Shown here in pieces: positions 1 through 7,909 of a DNA stretch of 47,079 bases. Position numbers and translations under genes: made by a program. The notes under the pieces are model-generated. The model was given only the letters and a program-made list of their open reading frames with translations. It was not told where the DNA came from and did no database searches. Source of the DNA: Burkholderiales bacterium (lineage in GTDB: Bacteria; Pseudomonadota; Gammaproteobacteria; Burkholderiales; Burkholderiaceae_C); NCBI GenBank assembly GCA_003963005.1, contig RXJW01000224.1:1-47079 (forward strand). Direction: 5' to 3'. The number at the start of each line of letters is the position of its first letter. Within the stretch, counting starts at the first letter, position 1.

Positions 1-113
1 ACGATGATGGAACCTGCGGAGATCAGTTGACCGCCGTAGGCCTTGACGCCCAGCATCTTGGGCTTGGAGTCGCGGCCGTTCCGTGTCGAACCGCCGCCCT
101 TTTTCTGTGCCAT
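1..113 (-). CDS. rpmA: 50S ribosomal protein L27, 5' part, cut by the window edge
   Basis: Reading leftward from the ATG at 113, the translation begins MAQKKGGGSTRNGRDSKPK and runs to KAYGGQLISAGSII before the window ends. This is the strongly conserved N-terminus of L27, whose flexible tail reaches the peptidyl-transferase centre of the large ribosomal subunit. A TAGGAG ribosome-binding site sits about 6 bases before the ATG. The gene lies 36 bp downstream of rplU in the same direction, the usual rplU-rpmA operon, normally followed by obgE. Only 37 codons are present, so nothing can be said about the C-terminus. Confidence 0.96.
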   Translation of the reverse strand, partial: MAQKKGGGSTRNGRDSKPKMLGVKAYGGQLISAGSII

Positions 114-149
114 GAGTAGCTCCTAGAAATTAGCGTAAGAAGGGAGGGA

Positions 150-461
150 TCAGCCGTTGACCGCGCTGATTTCCAGCTCGGTGTAGTTCTGGCGATGGCC
201 CTGGCTCTTCTTGTAGTGCTTGCGACGGCGCAACTTGAAGATGCGAACCTTGTCGTGCTTGCCGTGGCTGACGACCTTGGCGCTGACGGTGGCGCCGGCG
301 ACCAGCGGAGCGCCGACCTTCAGGCCATCGCCGCTGCCCAGGGCCAGAACCTGGTCCAGGGTGACTTCAGCACCAACTTCCGCGTCGAGCAGCTCGACCT
401 TGATCTTTTCGCCAGCAGCAACCTTGTACTGCTTGCCGCCGGTTTTGATGACCGCGTACAT
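150..461 (-). CDS. rplU: 50S ribosomal protein L21
   Basis: The 103-residue product begins MYAVIKTGGKQYKVAAGEKI and ends in the basic L21 tail with the KLRRRKHYKKSQGHRQ stretch, which contacts 23S rRNA. An upstream GTG at 479 would add six residues, but the ATG at 461 has a good Shine-Dalgarno (AAGGAAG) about 5-8 bases before it and matches the family start. It is the first gene of the rplU-rpmA operon, transcribed leftward and divergent from ispB. Length is the normal 100-105 residues. Confidence 0.97.
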   Translation of the reverse strand: MYAVIKTGGKQYKVAAGEKIKVELLDAEVGAEVTLDQVLALGSGDGLKVGAPLVAGATVSAKVVSHGKHDKVRIFKLRRRKHYKKSQGHRQNYTELEISAVNG

Positions 462-475
462 GAGGACTTCCTTTC

Positions 476-489
476 GCACCTTGCGGTGC
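476..489 (-). promoter_or_regulatory. Small leader hairpin just before the rplU ribosome-binding site
   Basis: In the rplU mRNA, GCACC and GGTGC form a 5-bp stem closed by a GCAA tetraloop (GNRA type), directly upstream of the AAGGAAG Shine-Dalgarno. Its position could let it affect translation initiation. No ligand or protein binding can be deduced from the sequence. Confidence 0.3.
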
Positions 490-621
490 CTTCACCTGGC
501 TCCAGCTTCGCCTGCGCGACGCCGGTACCGGGCCTTTTTGTGGATTTTCGTGAGCCTCTTCACTCGCCAGGCGCGCCAAAGACAAAGTCAAATGATAGGC
601 CCGAAATGCGAAGAGCCCGCG

Positions 622-651
622 AGTATACCCGCATCCACCTCCATCGAGCAA
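622..651 (-). promoter_or_regulatory. Candidate sigma-70 promoter for rplU-rpmA
   Basis: On the minus strand TTGCTC (646-651) and TATACT (622-627) are separated by 18 bp. Transcription would start near 615, giving a leader of roughly 155 nt before the rplU ATG. It is the best promoter-like match in the divergent rplU/ispB region. This is inferred from hexamer resemblance only. Confidence 0.45.
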
Positions 652-753
652 GGGACGCGGCTAGGAGCCGCAGCCGTGATGCATGGCACGCCAACGCACA
701 CCGGCGGGCAACACCGAGCCCCCCCTTTGTCAGGGGCAAGTCACCGTCGTTTC

Positions 754-759
754 TATAAT
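754..759 (+). promoter_or_regulatory. Candidate -10 box for ispB
   Basis: An exact TATAAT lies 27 bp before the ispB GTG. No well-spaced -35 is evident; TTGTCA is 21 bp away. It is the only consensus -10 in the ispB upstream region. Confidence 0.4.
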
Positions 760-786
760 GCAAATATCTTTGCTTGAGAGTCCAGA

Positions 787-1782
787 GTGAGCGTCGAGAC
801 TGCCTCGCCCCCATCACAAGTTGCCGAGGTGCTCGCCCTGCTGGCCGCCGAAATGGCCCAGGTCGATGCCGTCATCGCCCGACGTCTGAGTTCGGATGTC
901 GCGCTGATCGACCAGATCGCCCACTACATCGTCCATGCCGGCGGCAAGCGCATGCGGCCCAAGCTCGTGCTGCTGTTCGCCAACGCCCTCGGTTTTGACC
1001 AGTCCGCGCGCTTCGAGCTGGCGGCCGTGGTCGAGTTCATCCACACCGCCACCCTGCTGCACGACGATGTCGTCGACGAATCGTCCTTGCGGCGTGGCAA
1101 GCCCACGGCCAATGCGCTGTTCGGCAACGCCGCCAGCGTTCTGGTGGGCGACTTCCTTTACTCGCGCGCCTTCCAGATGATGGTCTCGGTGGACCGCATG
1201 CGCGTGCTGGAAGTGCTGGCCGAAGCCACGAACGTCATCGCCGAAGGCGAGGTCCTGCAGCTCATGAACATGCACGACCCCGACATCACGGTCGAGAGCT
1301 ATCTGCGCGTCATCCGCTTCAAGACGGCCAAGCTGTTCGAGGCCAGCGCTCGGCTCGGCGCCGTGCTGGCGCAAGCGACGCCGGAGGTCGAGGAGGCCTG
1401 CGCTGCCTATGGTCGGGCGCTGGGCACGGCCTTCCAGCTCATCGACGACGTGCTCGACTACGAAGGCGATGCCCACGAACTCGGCAAGAACATCGGCGAC
1501 GACCTGCGCGAGGGCAAGACGACGTTGCCCCTGCTGATCGCCATGGAGCGCGGCACACCGCAGCAGCGCGCCCTGCTGCGCCATGCCATCGAGGAAGGCG
1601 AGCTGGAGAAGCTGCAGGAGATCGTCGCGATCGTGCGCTCGACGGGGGCGTTGGAGTCCACCCGCGATGCTGCGCGAGCCGAAGCCCGCCATGCCGCCGA
1701 AAGCCTCAAGCAGCTGCCTCAGAACAAGTGGACAGAAAGTCTGCTAGAATTCGCAATTCAGTCGGTTGAGCGACATTCCTGA
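787..1782 (+). CDS. ispB: Octaprenyl (all-trans polyprenyl) diphosphate synthase
   Basis: A 331-residue trans-prenyltransferase that extends farnesyl diphosphate with isopentenyl diphosphate to make the ubiquinone side chain. The first aspartate-rich motif is DDVVD at residues 93-97 (within LLHDDVVDESSLRRG). The second is DDVLD at 220-224 (within LIDDVLDYEG). The GGKRMRPKLVLL substrate motif precedes them. The start is GTG at 787, directly after an AGAG stretch. The gene usually lies divergent from rplU-rpmA in beta- and gammaproteobacteria, as here. Chain length (C40) is inferred from the family and taxon, not from the sequence. Confidence 0.93.
   Translation: MSVETASPPSQVAEVLALLAAEMAQVDAVIARRLSSDVALIDQIAHYIVHAGGKRMRPKLVLLFANALGFDQSARFELAAVVEFIHTATLLHDDVVDESSLRRGKPTANALFGNAASVLVGDFLYSRAFQMMVSVDRMRVLEVLAEATNVIAEGEVLQLMNMHDPDITVESYLRVIRFKTAKLFEASARLGAVLAQATPEVEEACAAYGRALGTAFQLIDDVLDYEGDAHELGKNIGDDLREGKTTLPLLIAMERGTPQQRALLRHAIEEGELEKLQEIVAIVRSTGALESTRDAARAEARHAAESLKQLPQNKWTESLLEFAIQSVERHS
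1742..1750 (+). promoter_or_regulatory. Candidate extended -10 promoter for tRNA-Pro, inside the ispB 3' end
   Basis: TGCTAGAAT is an extended -10 (TGn plus TAGAAT), with no clear -35. Transcription would start near 1757, about 55 nt before the tRNA. It could separate tRNA transcription from ispB. Weak, sequence-resemblance evidence only. Confidence 0.25.
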
Positions 1783-1812
1783 GCGATCAGGACAGCGCCC
1801 AACAACAGACAT

Positions 1813-1889
1813 CGGGGTGTAGCTTAGCCTGGTAGAGCGCTACGTTCGGGACGTAGAGGCCGGAGGTTCGAATCCTCTCACCCCGACCA
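1813..1889 (+). tRNA. tRNA-Pro (anticodon CGG), CCA encoded
   Basis: The 77-nt cloverleaf folds fully. The 7-bp acceptor stem is CGGGGTG / CACCCCG, the D-arm contains AGCCTGGTAGAGC, and the anticodon stem CTACG/CGTAG carries loop TTCGGGA with anticodon CGG at 1847-1849. The T-arm has loop TTCGAAT. Discriminator A1886 is followed by an encoded CCA at 1887-1889. It reads CCG codons, which are abundant in this GC-rich DNA. It lies 30 bp after ispB and is followed at once by an intrinsic terminator. Confidence 0.97.
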
Positions 1890-1901
1890 GGATGACCCTC
1901 A

Positions 1902-1935
1902 GGAAGGCCTCGCAATCGCGAGGCCTTCTTGCTTT
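1902..1935 (+). terminator. Rho-independent terminator after tRNA-Pro
   Basis: AAGGCCTCGC (1904-1913) pairs perfectly with GCGAGGCCTT (1918-1927) around a 4-nt loop, extended by flanking G-C and G-T pairs, and is followed by a T-rich run (CTTGCTTT). It lies 15 bp past the tRNA CCA. It isolates the ispB-tRNA unit from pilB and argues against any pilB start upstream of it. Confidence 0.85.
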
Positions 1936-2143
1936 GGCGCCACCCTGCCTGCGCCTCTGGCGCGCACGCGGAGCGAGGGGCGGGAGCCCTCCCCGCGGGC
2001 GGCATCGGCGGACGCCGGCCAACAGGCGGCGCTTAGCGCGCAAAACATCACGGCAAACCACGCCGAAACCCTTGCGTCATGGCCTCTCCTTGACTGGCAC
2101 AATCAGCGGAGTTCGCCCTCACCCGTCACTGACGCAACCATCT

Positions 2144-3865
2144 GTGGAAACCCCGCTCGCCGAGCCGCTTCAATCCTCCCTGTCGGGGGTCGCGCGCATG
2201 CTGGTCCATGCTGGCAAGCTGCAGGCCAAAGCGGCCGAGGAGCTGGTCAAGCAGGCACGCGAGAAGAAGGTCAGCTTCGTCAACGCCGTGATTGCCAGCG
2301 GTCAGGTGACGCCGTCGGACCTCGCCCACACCTTGTCCAGCGCGCTGGCGCTGCCTTTGCTGGACTTGTCCGCGATGGATCCGCAGCGGATGCCGCAGAA
2401 CGTCATCGACGGCAAGCTGGCGCATCAGTACCAGGTCGTCGCCCTGTCGCGCCGCGGGAATCGGCTCTTCGTCGGCGGCGCCGACCCGACCGACCTCGAG
2501 GTCATCGAGCGCATCAAGTTCGCCACCCAGCTGCAGCCGGAATGGGTCATCGTCGAGCACGACAAGCTCGCCAAGATGCTCAGCAACACCGGCGCGAGCG
2601 CGGCCGAGACGCTCGAGTCCATCGCCGGTGGCGAGTTCGATTTCGACATCGCCGAGGAAGACGCCACACCACAGCAGGAATCGGCTGAACTGGCCGACGT
2701 CGAAGACGCGCCGGTCGTGCGCTTCCTGCAGAAGATGCTGGTCGACGCGATCAACCTGCGCGCCTCCGACCTGCACTTCGAGCCCTACGAGTACCACTAC
2801 CGCGTGCGCTTCCGTGTCGACGGTGAGTTGCGCGAGATCACACAGCCGCCGATCGCGATCAAGGACAAGCTCTCGTCACGCATCAAGGTCATTTCTCGGC
2901 TGGACATCGCCGAGCGCCGCATCCCGCAAGACGGGCGCATGAAGCTCAAGTTCGGCAGCAAGTCCATCGACTTCCGCGTCAGCACGCTGCCCACGCTCTT
3001 CGGCGAGAAGATCGTCATCCGTATCCTCGACTCCTCCTCCGCCAAGCTCGGCATCGACGCACTGGGCTACGAGAAGATCGAGAAGGAGCGGCTGCTCGCC
3101 GCCATCTACCGCCCCTATGGCATGGTGCTGGTGACGGGGCCGACCGGCTCGGGCAAGACGGTGTCGCTCTACACCTGCCTGAACATCCTCAACCAGCCCG
3201 GCGTGAACATCTCCACCGTCGAGGATCCGGCCGAAATCAACCTGCCCGGCATCAACCAGGTCAACGTCAACGACAAGGCGGGCCTGAACTTCTCGGCCGC
3301 GCTCAAGTCCTTCCTGCGCCAGGATCCGGACATCATCATGGTCGGCGAAATCCGCGACCTGGAAACCGCCGACATCGCGATCAAGGCGGCCCAGACGGGC
3401 CACATGGTGATGTCGACGCTGCACACCAACGACGCCCCCAAGACGCTGACCCGCCTCCTGAACATGGGCGTGGCGCCCTTCAACATCGCCTCCAGCGTGC
3501 TGCTGATCACCGCGCAGCGCCTCGTGCGTCGCCTGTGCGAGAACTGCAAGGCCCCGGCCGACTACCCGCGCGAGGCCCTGCTCAAGGCGGGTTTCCAGGA
3601 GGAAGAGTTCGACGGCAGCTGGCGCCCCTACCGTGCGGTTGGTTGCAGCAATTGCACAAATGGTTACCGTGGACGTGTCGGTCTTTACCAAGTGATGCCG
3701 ATCACCGAGGCCATCCAGCGCATCATCCTGGCCGAGGGAACGGCGATGGACATCGCCGAACAGTCCAAGAAGGAAGGCGTGCGAGATCTCCGCCAGTCAG
3801 GGCTGGTGAAGGTTCGCGCAGGCGTCACCACGCTCGAAGAAGTCCTGTCCGCCACCAACGAATAA
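2144..3865 (+). CDS. pilB: Type IV pilus extension ATPase PilB
   Basis: This hexameric secretion ATPase powers pilus assembly from the cytoplasmic face. From the GTG at 2144 the product is 573 residues, the normal PilB length. An N-terminal MshEN/GspE-N region (LVHAGKLQAKAAEEL onward) is followed by the ATPase core. Walker A is GPTGSGKT at 332-339, Walker B lies in DIIMVGEIRD, and a His box in STLHTNDAPKTLTRL. A C-terminal four-cysteine zinc motif reads CENC ... CSNCTNGYRGR. The frame is open back to 1892, but that would run across the tRNA terminator and gives low-complexity arginine-rich sequence, so it is rejected. No good ribosome-binding site precedes the GTG, so the start is uncertain. 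It heads pilB-pilC-pilD. Confidence 0.92.
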   Translation: METPLAEPLQSSLSGVARMLVHAGKLQAKAAEELVKQAREKKVSFVNAVIASGQVTPSDLAHTLSSALALPLLDLSAMDPQRMPQNVIDGKLAHQYQVVALSRRGNRLFVGGADPTDLEVIERIKFATQLQPEWVIVEHDKLAKMLSNTGASAAETLESIAGGEFDFDIAEEDATPQQESAELADVEDAPVVRFLQKMLVDAINLRASDLHFEPYEYHYRVRFRVDGELREITQPPIAIKDKLSSRIKVISRLDIAERRIPQDGRMKLKFGSKSIDFRVSTLPTLFGEKIVIRILDSSSAKLGIDALGYEKIEKERLLAAIYRPYGMVLVTGPTGSGKTVSLYTCLNILNQPGVNISTVEDPAEINLPGINQVNVNDKAGLNFSAALKSFLRQDPDIIMVGEIRDLETADIAIKAAQTGHMVMSTLHTNDAPKTLTRLLNMGVAPFNIASSVLLITAQRLVRRLCENCKAPADYPREALLKAGFQEEEFDGSWRPYRAVGCSNCTNGYRGRVGLYQVMPITEAIQRIILAEGTAMDIAEQSKKEGVRDLRQSGLVKVRAGVTTLEEVLSATNE

Positions 3866-3884
3866 TCAGTCGCGAGGAGAGCGC

Positions 3885-5108
3885 ATGGCCACCGCCACCG
3901 CTGCAGCAAAAGGCGTCAAGGACTTTGTCTTCGAATGGGAAGGCAAGGACCGCAACGGCAAGATCGTCAAGGGTGAGTTGCGCGCGGGCGGCGAGGCGAT
4001 GGTCAGTGCGACCTTGCGTCGTCAGGGCATCCTCGTCAACAAGGTCAAGAAGCGCCGCGCCAGTGGCGGCTCGGCGATCAAGCAGAAGGACATCGCCATC
4101 TTCACCCGCCAGCTGGCCACGATGATGCGCGCCGGCGTGCCGCTGCTGCAGGCCTTTGACATCGTCGCGCGCGGCGCCACCAACCCGCGCCTGACGCGCC
4201 TGTTGAACGACATCCGCCAGGACGTCGAAACCGGCACGAGCCTGTCCTCGGCCTTCCGCAAGCATCCGCTCTACTTCGATGCCCTGTACTGCAACCTCGT
4301 CGAGGCGGGCGAGGCGGGCGGTATCCTGGAAGCTCTGCTCGACCGGCTCGCGGTCTACCAGGAAAAGACGGTCGCGATCAAGAACAAGATCAAGTCCGCG
4401 CTGACCTACCCGATCGCGGTGATGGTCGTGGCCTTCATCGTCGTCGCGGTCATCATGATCTTCGTGGTGCCCGCCTTCGAGGACGTGTTCAAGTCCTTTG
4501 GCGCCGACCTGCCGGCCCCCACGCTCATCATCATCGCGATGTCGAAGTTCTTCGTCAGCTATTGGTGGGCTATCTTCGGCGGCATCGGCGGCGGCATCTA
4601 CTTCTTCCTGCAAAGCTGGAAGCGTTCGGAAACCATGCAAAAGCGGATGGACCGGTTGCTGCTGAAGGTGCCGGTGTTTGGGGACCTCATGTACAAGTCA
4701 GCGCTCGCACGCTGGACCCGCACGCTGTCAACCATGTTTGCCGCCGGCGTGCCGCTGGTGGAGGCGTTGGACTCCGTCGGCGGGGCCTCGGGCAATGCCG
4801 TGTTCACGGAGGCGACCGAGCAGATCCAGCGTGACGTCTCCACGGGCGCTGCACTGACCACGTCCATGCAGTCCACCGGCATCTTCCCGACCATGGTGCT
4901 GCAGATGGCCTCGATCGGCGAGGAATCCGGTTCGCTCGACCACATGCTGGCCAAGGCCGCCGAGTTCTACGAGGACGAGGTGGACGAAGCCGTGAAGGCC
5001 CTGTCCAGCCTGATGGAGCCGTTCATCATCGTGATCCTCGGCACGATCATCGGTGGCATCGTCGTCTCGATGTACCTGCCGATCTTCAAGCTCGGCTCGG
5101 TGGTCTGA
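3885..5108 (+). CDS. pilC: Type IV pilus inner-membrane platform protein PilC
   Basis: A 407-residue polytopic membrane protein that couples the PilB/PilT ATPases to the growing pilus. It has the paired GspF/T2SSF domain layout: the first begins near IFTRQLATMMRAGVPLLQAF, the second near ALARWTRTLSTMFAAGVPLVEALD. Hydrophobic segments follow each (VMVVAFIVVAVIMIFVVPAF, and PFIIVILGTIIGGIVVSMYL near the C-terminus). The ATG has a GAGGAGA ribosome-binding site, 19 bp after the pilB stop, so it is co-transcribed with pilB. Confidence 0.96.
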   Translation: MATATAAAKGVKDFVFEWEGKDRNGKIVKGELRAGGEAMVSATLRRQGILVNKVKKRRASGGSAIKQKDIAIFTRQLATMMRAGVPLLQAFDIVARGATNPRLTRLLNDIRQDVETGTSLSSAFRKHPLYFDALYCNLVEAGEAGGILEALLDRLAVYQEKTVAIKNKIKSALTYPIAVMVVAFIVVAVIMIFVVPAFEDVFKSFGADLPAPTLIIIAMSKFFVSYWWAIFGGIGGGIYFFLQSWKRSETMQKRMDRLLLKVPVFGDLMYKSALARWTRTLSTMFAAGVPLVEALDSVGGASGNAVFTEATEQIQRDVSTGAALTTSMQSTGIFPTMVLQMASIGEESGSLDHMLAKAAEFYEDEVDEAVKALSSLMEPFIIVILGTIIGGIVVSMYLPIFKLGSVV

Positions 5109-5116
5109 TCGCCAGC

Positions 5117-5145
5117 GCCGGCGCGGTCTGCAGGAGCGCGCCGGC
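5117..5145 (+). terminator. GC-rich hairpin after pilC (weak terminator candidate)
   Basis: GCCGGCGCG pairs with CGCGCCGGC, a perfect 9-bp stem with an 11-nt loop, starting 8 bp after the pilC stop. There is no T-run, so it may be a processing or attenuation hairpin rather than a full terminator. The pilC-pilD gap is 173 bp, long for an otherwise tight operon. Confidence 0.35.
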
Positions 5146-5281
5146 AGCCTGGCATCGGGTGTCGGCCCGGCAGCCGCCACCCTGGTCTGGCGCAAGAAGT
5201 GGCATTTTTAGGCGCCGCTGGCTCCCGGCACGGCACGGATGAGGGTAGATTCCAGCCGCGTCACGATCTCCTCCCGCCACC

Positions 5282-6229
5282 ATGCCCCTCGCCCCCCTCG
5301 ACTGGTCCCTCTGGCTTTCACCCTGGGTGCTGGGCATCTTCGGCCTGTGCATCGGCAGCTTCCTGAACGTCGTCATCCACCGCATCCCGCGGATGCTGGA
5401 ACGCCAGTGGCTGCATGAGTCCGCTGCGCAGCTCACGGACGCCGAAGCGATGGCCCGTGTCATCGGCGTGGCCCCGTCCGAGACCGAGAAGCTGGCGAAG
5501 GCCGTTGATGCCTACGGGACGAGGATCGAGGCGCTGCCGCGCTTCAACATCGTCACCCCGCGCTCGCGCTGCCCGCACTGTGGCCACCAGTTGCGTTGGC
5601 ACGAGAACCTGCCGCTGGTCGGTTGGCTGCTTCTGGGTGGCAAGTGCTCGGCCTGCAAGGCACCGATCTCCACGCGCTATCCGATCATCGAGGTGCTGAC
5701 CGGCCTGGCCTTCGCCGGCTTGTCCTGGCGCCTTGGTGCGCAGCCGACCACCCTGCTGTGGTGCGGCTTCGTCGCGGCCCTGATTGCGCTGGCCATGATC
5801 GACGTGGACACGCAATTCCTGCCCGATGACATCACGCTGCCGCTGCTTTGGGCAGGGCTGCTCGCGGCCGCCATGGGCTGGACCATCCCGCTGGAGAAGG
5901 CCGTCATCGGTGCCGCCGGCGGCTATGTGTCGCTCTGGACGGTCTATTGGGTCTACCGCCTGATCCGCAACCGGGAAGGCATGGGCTACGGCGACTTCAA
6001 GCTGCTCGCTGCGCTGGGCGCCTGGCTGGGCTCGTCGATGCTGCTCCCGGTCATCCTGTTGTCGTCGGTCGTGGGTGCGGTGGTCGGCACCTTCCTGATC
6101 CTGTTCCGCGGTCACAAGTGGGAGATCCACATTCCCTTCGGCCCCTACCTCGTGGGCGGCGGACTGGTGGCGCTGTATGTCGGTCCGGCGTCCCTGCTGG
6201 AGTTGCTGGGGCTGCTGTCCCTGGGCTGA
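5282..6229 (+). CDS. pilD: Prepilin peptidase / N-methyltransferase PilD
   Basis: The 315-residue inner-membrane aspartyl protease cleaves the short prepilin leader and N-methylates the new Phe-1. It begins with a membrane segment and the GSFLNVVIHRIPRMLE motif. A cytoplasmic zinc domain with two CxxC pairs follows (RCPHC ... CSACK), typical of bifunctional enzymes. The two catalytic aspartates are D174 (IDVDTQFLPD) and D238 (GYGDFKLLAALGAW). It should process the pilE, fimT, pilV, pilW and pilX products encoded at 17.9-21.1 kb. The ATG start has only a weak ribosome-binding site. Confidence 0.95.
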   Translation: MPLAPLDWSLWLSPWVLGIFGLCIGSFLNVVIHRIPRMLERQWLHESAAQLTDAEAMARVIGVAPSETEKLAKAVDAYGTRIEALPRFNIVTPRSRCPHCGHQLRWHENLPLVGWLLLGGKCSACKAPISTRYPIIEVLTGLAFAGLSWRLGAQPTTLLWCGFVAALIALAMIDVDTQFLPDDITLPLLWAGLLAAAMGWTIPLEKAVIGAAGGYVSLWTVYWVYRLIRNREGMGYGDFKLLAALGAWLGSSMLLPVILLSSVVGAVVGTFLILFRGHKWEIHIPFGPYLVGGGLVALYVGPASLLELLGLLSLG

Positions 6230-6230
6230 C

Positions 6231-6836
6231 ATGCGCATCGGCCTGACCGGCGGCATCGGCAGCGGCAAGAGCACGGTCGCCGGCTTTCTGCGCGAGGCCG
6301 GTGCAGCCATCGTCGACACTGACGCCATCTCTCGACAGTTGACGCTGCCGGGCGGTGTGGCCATGCCCGCGATCGCGGCGCAGTTCGGCAGTGACTTCCT
6401 GACGACCGATGGCGCACTCGACCGCGACCGCATGCGCGCCCTCGCCTTCTCCGACCATGACGCCAAGCGGCGCCTGGAGGCCATCCTGCATCCGCTGATC
6501 TCCGCCGAGGCCGCTCGCCAGGCTGATGCATCGACGGCGCCGCTGCTCGTCTTCGACGTGCCGCTGCTGGTGGAGTCGGGCCGATGGCGCTCGCGTGTCG
6601 CACGCGTGCTGGTGGTGGACTGCAGCGCGGAAACACAGACAGCCCGCGTGCTCCAGCGCCCGGGCTGGACACCGGAGCGCGTGGCCGGTGCACTTGCCGC
6701 GCAGACAAGCCGTCAGGCCCGGCGCGCCGCGGCCGACGCGGTGCTCCTGAATGACGGCCTGAGCCTGGCTGCGCTCAGAAACGAGGTACTGAACCTGGCC
6801 GCACGCTGGGGCTGTGGAACAATCTCCCCGCCCTGA
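6231..6836 (+). CDS. coaE: Dephospho-CoA kinase
   Basis: This enzyme makes the last step of coenzyme A synthesis, phosphorylating the ribose 3'-OH of dephospho-CoA. The 201-residue product starts MRIGLTGGIGSGKST, with P-loop residues 7-15. DTDAISRQLT follows, then the CoaE lid region around HPLIS and DVPLLVESGRW. It begins 1 bp after the pilD stop, in the widespread pilBCD-coaE-zapD-yacG arrangement, so it is probably translationally coupled to pilD. Confidence 0.95.
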   Translation: MRIGLTGGIGSGKSTVAGFLREAGAAIVDTDAISRQLTLPGGVAMPAIAAQFGSDFLTTDGALDRDRMRALAFSDHDAKRRLEAILHPLISAEAARQADASTAPLLVFDVPLLVESGRWRSRVARVLVVDCSAETQTARVLQRPGWTPERVAGALAAQTSRQARRAAADAVLLNDGLSLAALRNEVLNLAARWGCGTISPP

Positions 6837-6850
6837 CTGAAGTTCCCGCC

Positions 6851-7606
6851 GTGGTCCTGTACGAGTACCCGTTCAACGAGAGCATCCGCACGATGCTCCG
6901 CCTCGAACATCTGTTCGACCGCCTCGGCGCCCTGATGGCCCGCGACACCCCGCTGGACCATCATTTCGCCCTGGTCACGCTGTTCGAGATCCTGGACGTC
7001 GCCTCGCGCGCCGACCTCAAGAGCGACCTGCTCAAGGAACTCGAAAAGCACAAGACGCAGTTCAACGCCTACCGTGGCAGCCCGGGCGTGGACGAAGCGC
7101 GCCTGGATGAAGCCATCGCTCGCATCGACGGCGCCTTCCAGCGCCTGAACGCATTGAGTGGCAAGACCGGCGCCACGCTCACGGCCAACGACTGGCTCAT
7201 GAGCATCCGCAGCCGCATTAGCATCCCGGGCGGCACCTGCGAGTTCGATCTGCCGGCCTACTACAACTGGCAGCAGCTGCTGCCGGTGCGCCGCCGCAAG
7301 GACCTGATGACCTGGGCGCAGACGCTGATGCCGCTGGCCGAGGCCCTGCAGGTCCTGCTGGGCCTGCTGCGCGACTCCGGCTCGCCGCACAAGGTGGCGG
7401 CCACCGCCGGCCAGTTCCAGCAGAGCCTGCCCGCGGGCCGCGTGTACCAGTTGCTGCGCATGCGCATCGACCCGAGCCTGGGGCTGATTCCGGAAATCTC
7501 CGGCCACCGCCTGATGGTGTCGATCCGGTTGATGCGCCAGGACGAGGAAGGCCGGCTCAAGCTGGCTGCCGAGGACGCTGGCTTCGAGCTGGCGCTGTGC
7601 GCATGA
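6851..7606 (+). CDS. zapD: Cell division protein ZapD
   Basis: ZapD binds the FtsZ C-terminal tail and bundles FtsZ protofilaments at the division ring. The 251-residue product opens VLYEYPFNESIRTMLRLE, the family signature, and contains the conserved WLMSIRSRISIPGGTCEFDL segment and the YYNWQQL stretch. The start is GTG at 6851, 14 bp after coaE. Its place between coaE and yacG is the standard one in beta- and gammaproteobacteria. Confidence 0.95.
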   Translation: MVLYEYPFNESIRTMLRLEHLFDRLGALMARDTPLDHHFALVTLFEILDVASRADLKSDLLKELEKHKTQFNAYRGSPGVDEARLDEAIARIDGAFQRLNALSGKTGATLTANDWLMSIRSRISIPGGTCEFDLPAYYNWQQLLPVRRRKDLMTWAQTLMPLAEALQVLLGLLRDSGSPHKVAATAGQFQQSLPAGRVYQLLRMRIDPSLGLIPEISGHRLMVSIRLMRQDEEGRLKLAAEDAGFELALCA

Positions 7607-7679
7607 GCGCAGCGCCGGGCCGTCCCAAGCAAGCTCGCTTCCGCTGGGCGGGACAGCGTGGAGTGCGAAGGAGGCACCC

Positions 7680-7892
7680 GTGAGCGACACGCCCAAGCCG
7701 CGCATCGTCCGCTGCCCGCAGTGCGGCGGCGACAGCGTCTACGCGCCCACCAACAAGTGGCGGCCGTTCTGCAGCGAGCGCTGCCGCCAGATCGACCTGG
7801 GCGCCTGGGCGAGCGAGAGCTTCCGCGTGCCGGCCACGCCCCCGCAGGATCCCGACGAACTCGATCCCGGCAGCGAGCCGCGGGTGCACTGA
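7680..7892 (+). CDS. yacG: DNA gyrase inhibitor / zinc-binding protein YacG
   Basis: A 70-residue zinc protein with a CPQCGG pair and a CSERCRQIDLGAWASE segment, giving the four-cysteine zinc site of YacG. Family members bind GyrB and inhibit gyrase. The start is GTG at 7680 with a strong AAGGAGG ribosome-binding site 5-8 bases upstream. It is the last gene of the pilBCD-coaE-zapD-yacG run and converges with the HAD phosphatase gene. Confidence 0.94.
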   Translation: MSDTPKPRIVRCPQCGGDSVYAPTNKWRPFCSERCRQIDLGAWASESFRVPATPPQDPDELDPGSEPRVH

Positions 7893-7909
7893 GCGGCGGC
7901 GCCGTTCAG
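7889..7909. terminator. Hairpin shared by the convergent yacG and HAD genes
   Basis: CTGAGCGGC pairs with GCCGTTCAG around a GGC loop: 9 pairs including one G-T. Both stop codons (TGA 7890-7892 and, on the other strand, 7908-7906) lie in the arms. It is palindromic, so it could fold in both transcripts and act as a bidirectional end structure. There is no T-tract. Confidence 0.45.

Larger units (their letters stand above)
462..786. other. Divergent intergenic region between rplU and ispB (325 bp)
   Basis: No gene is supported here. The region holds the rplU leader and promoter on the minus strand and a perfect TATAAT at 754-759 facing ispB on the plus strand. The nearest TTGTCA (727-732) is 21 bp upstream of that -10, longer than ideal, so the -35 is uncertain. 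If the TATAAT is used, the ispB leader is about 20 nt. Reading frames that cross this region have no family resemblance and run antisense into rplU. Confidence 0.5.

Noticed and set aside
195..777. Plus-strand frames between rplU and ispB (185 and 187 residues)
   Set aside because: They run antisense through rplU and then through non-coding, Arg/Ser-rich sequence, with no ribosome-binding site or family match.
1813..1889. tRNA-Pro as an integration site for a genomic island
   Set aside because: No integrase gene and no second copy of the tRNA 3' end is visible; the DNA after it is the normal pilBCD locus.
1892..2143. N-terminal extension of PilB by 84 residues
   Set aside because: It would begin inside the tRNA terminator and encodes Arg/Pro-rich sequence with no PilB similarity; the GTG at 2144 gives the normal length.
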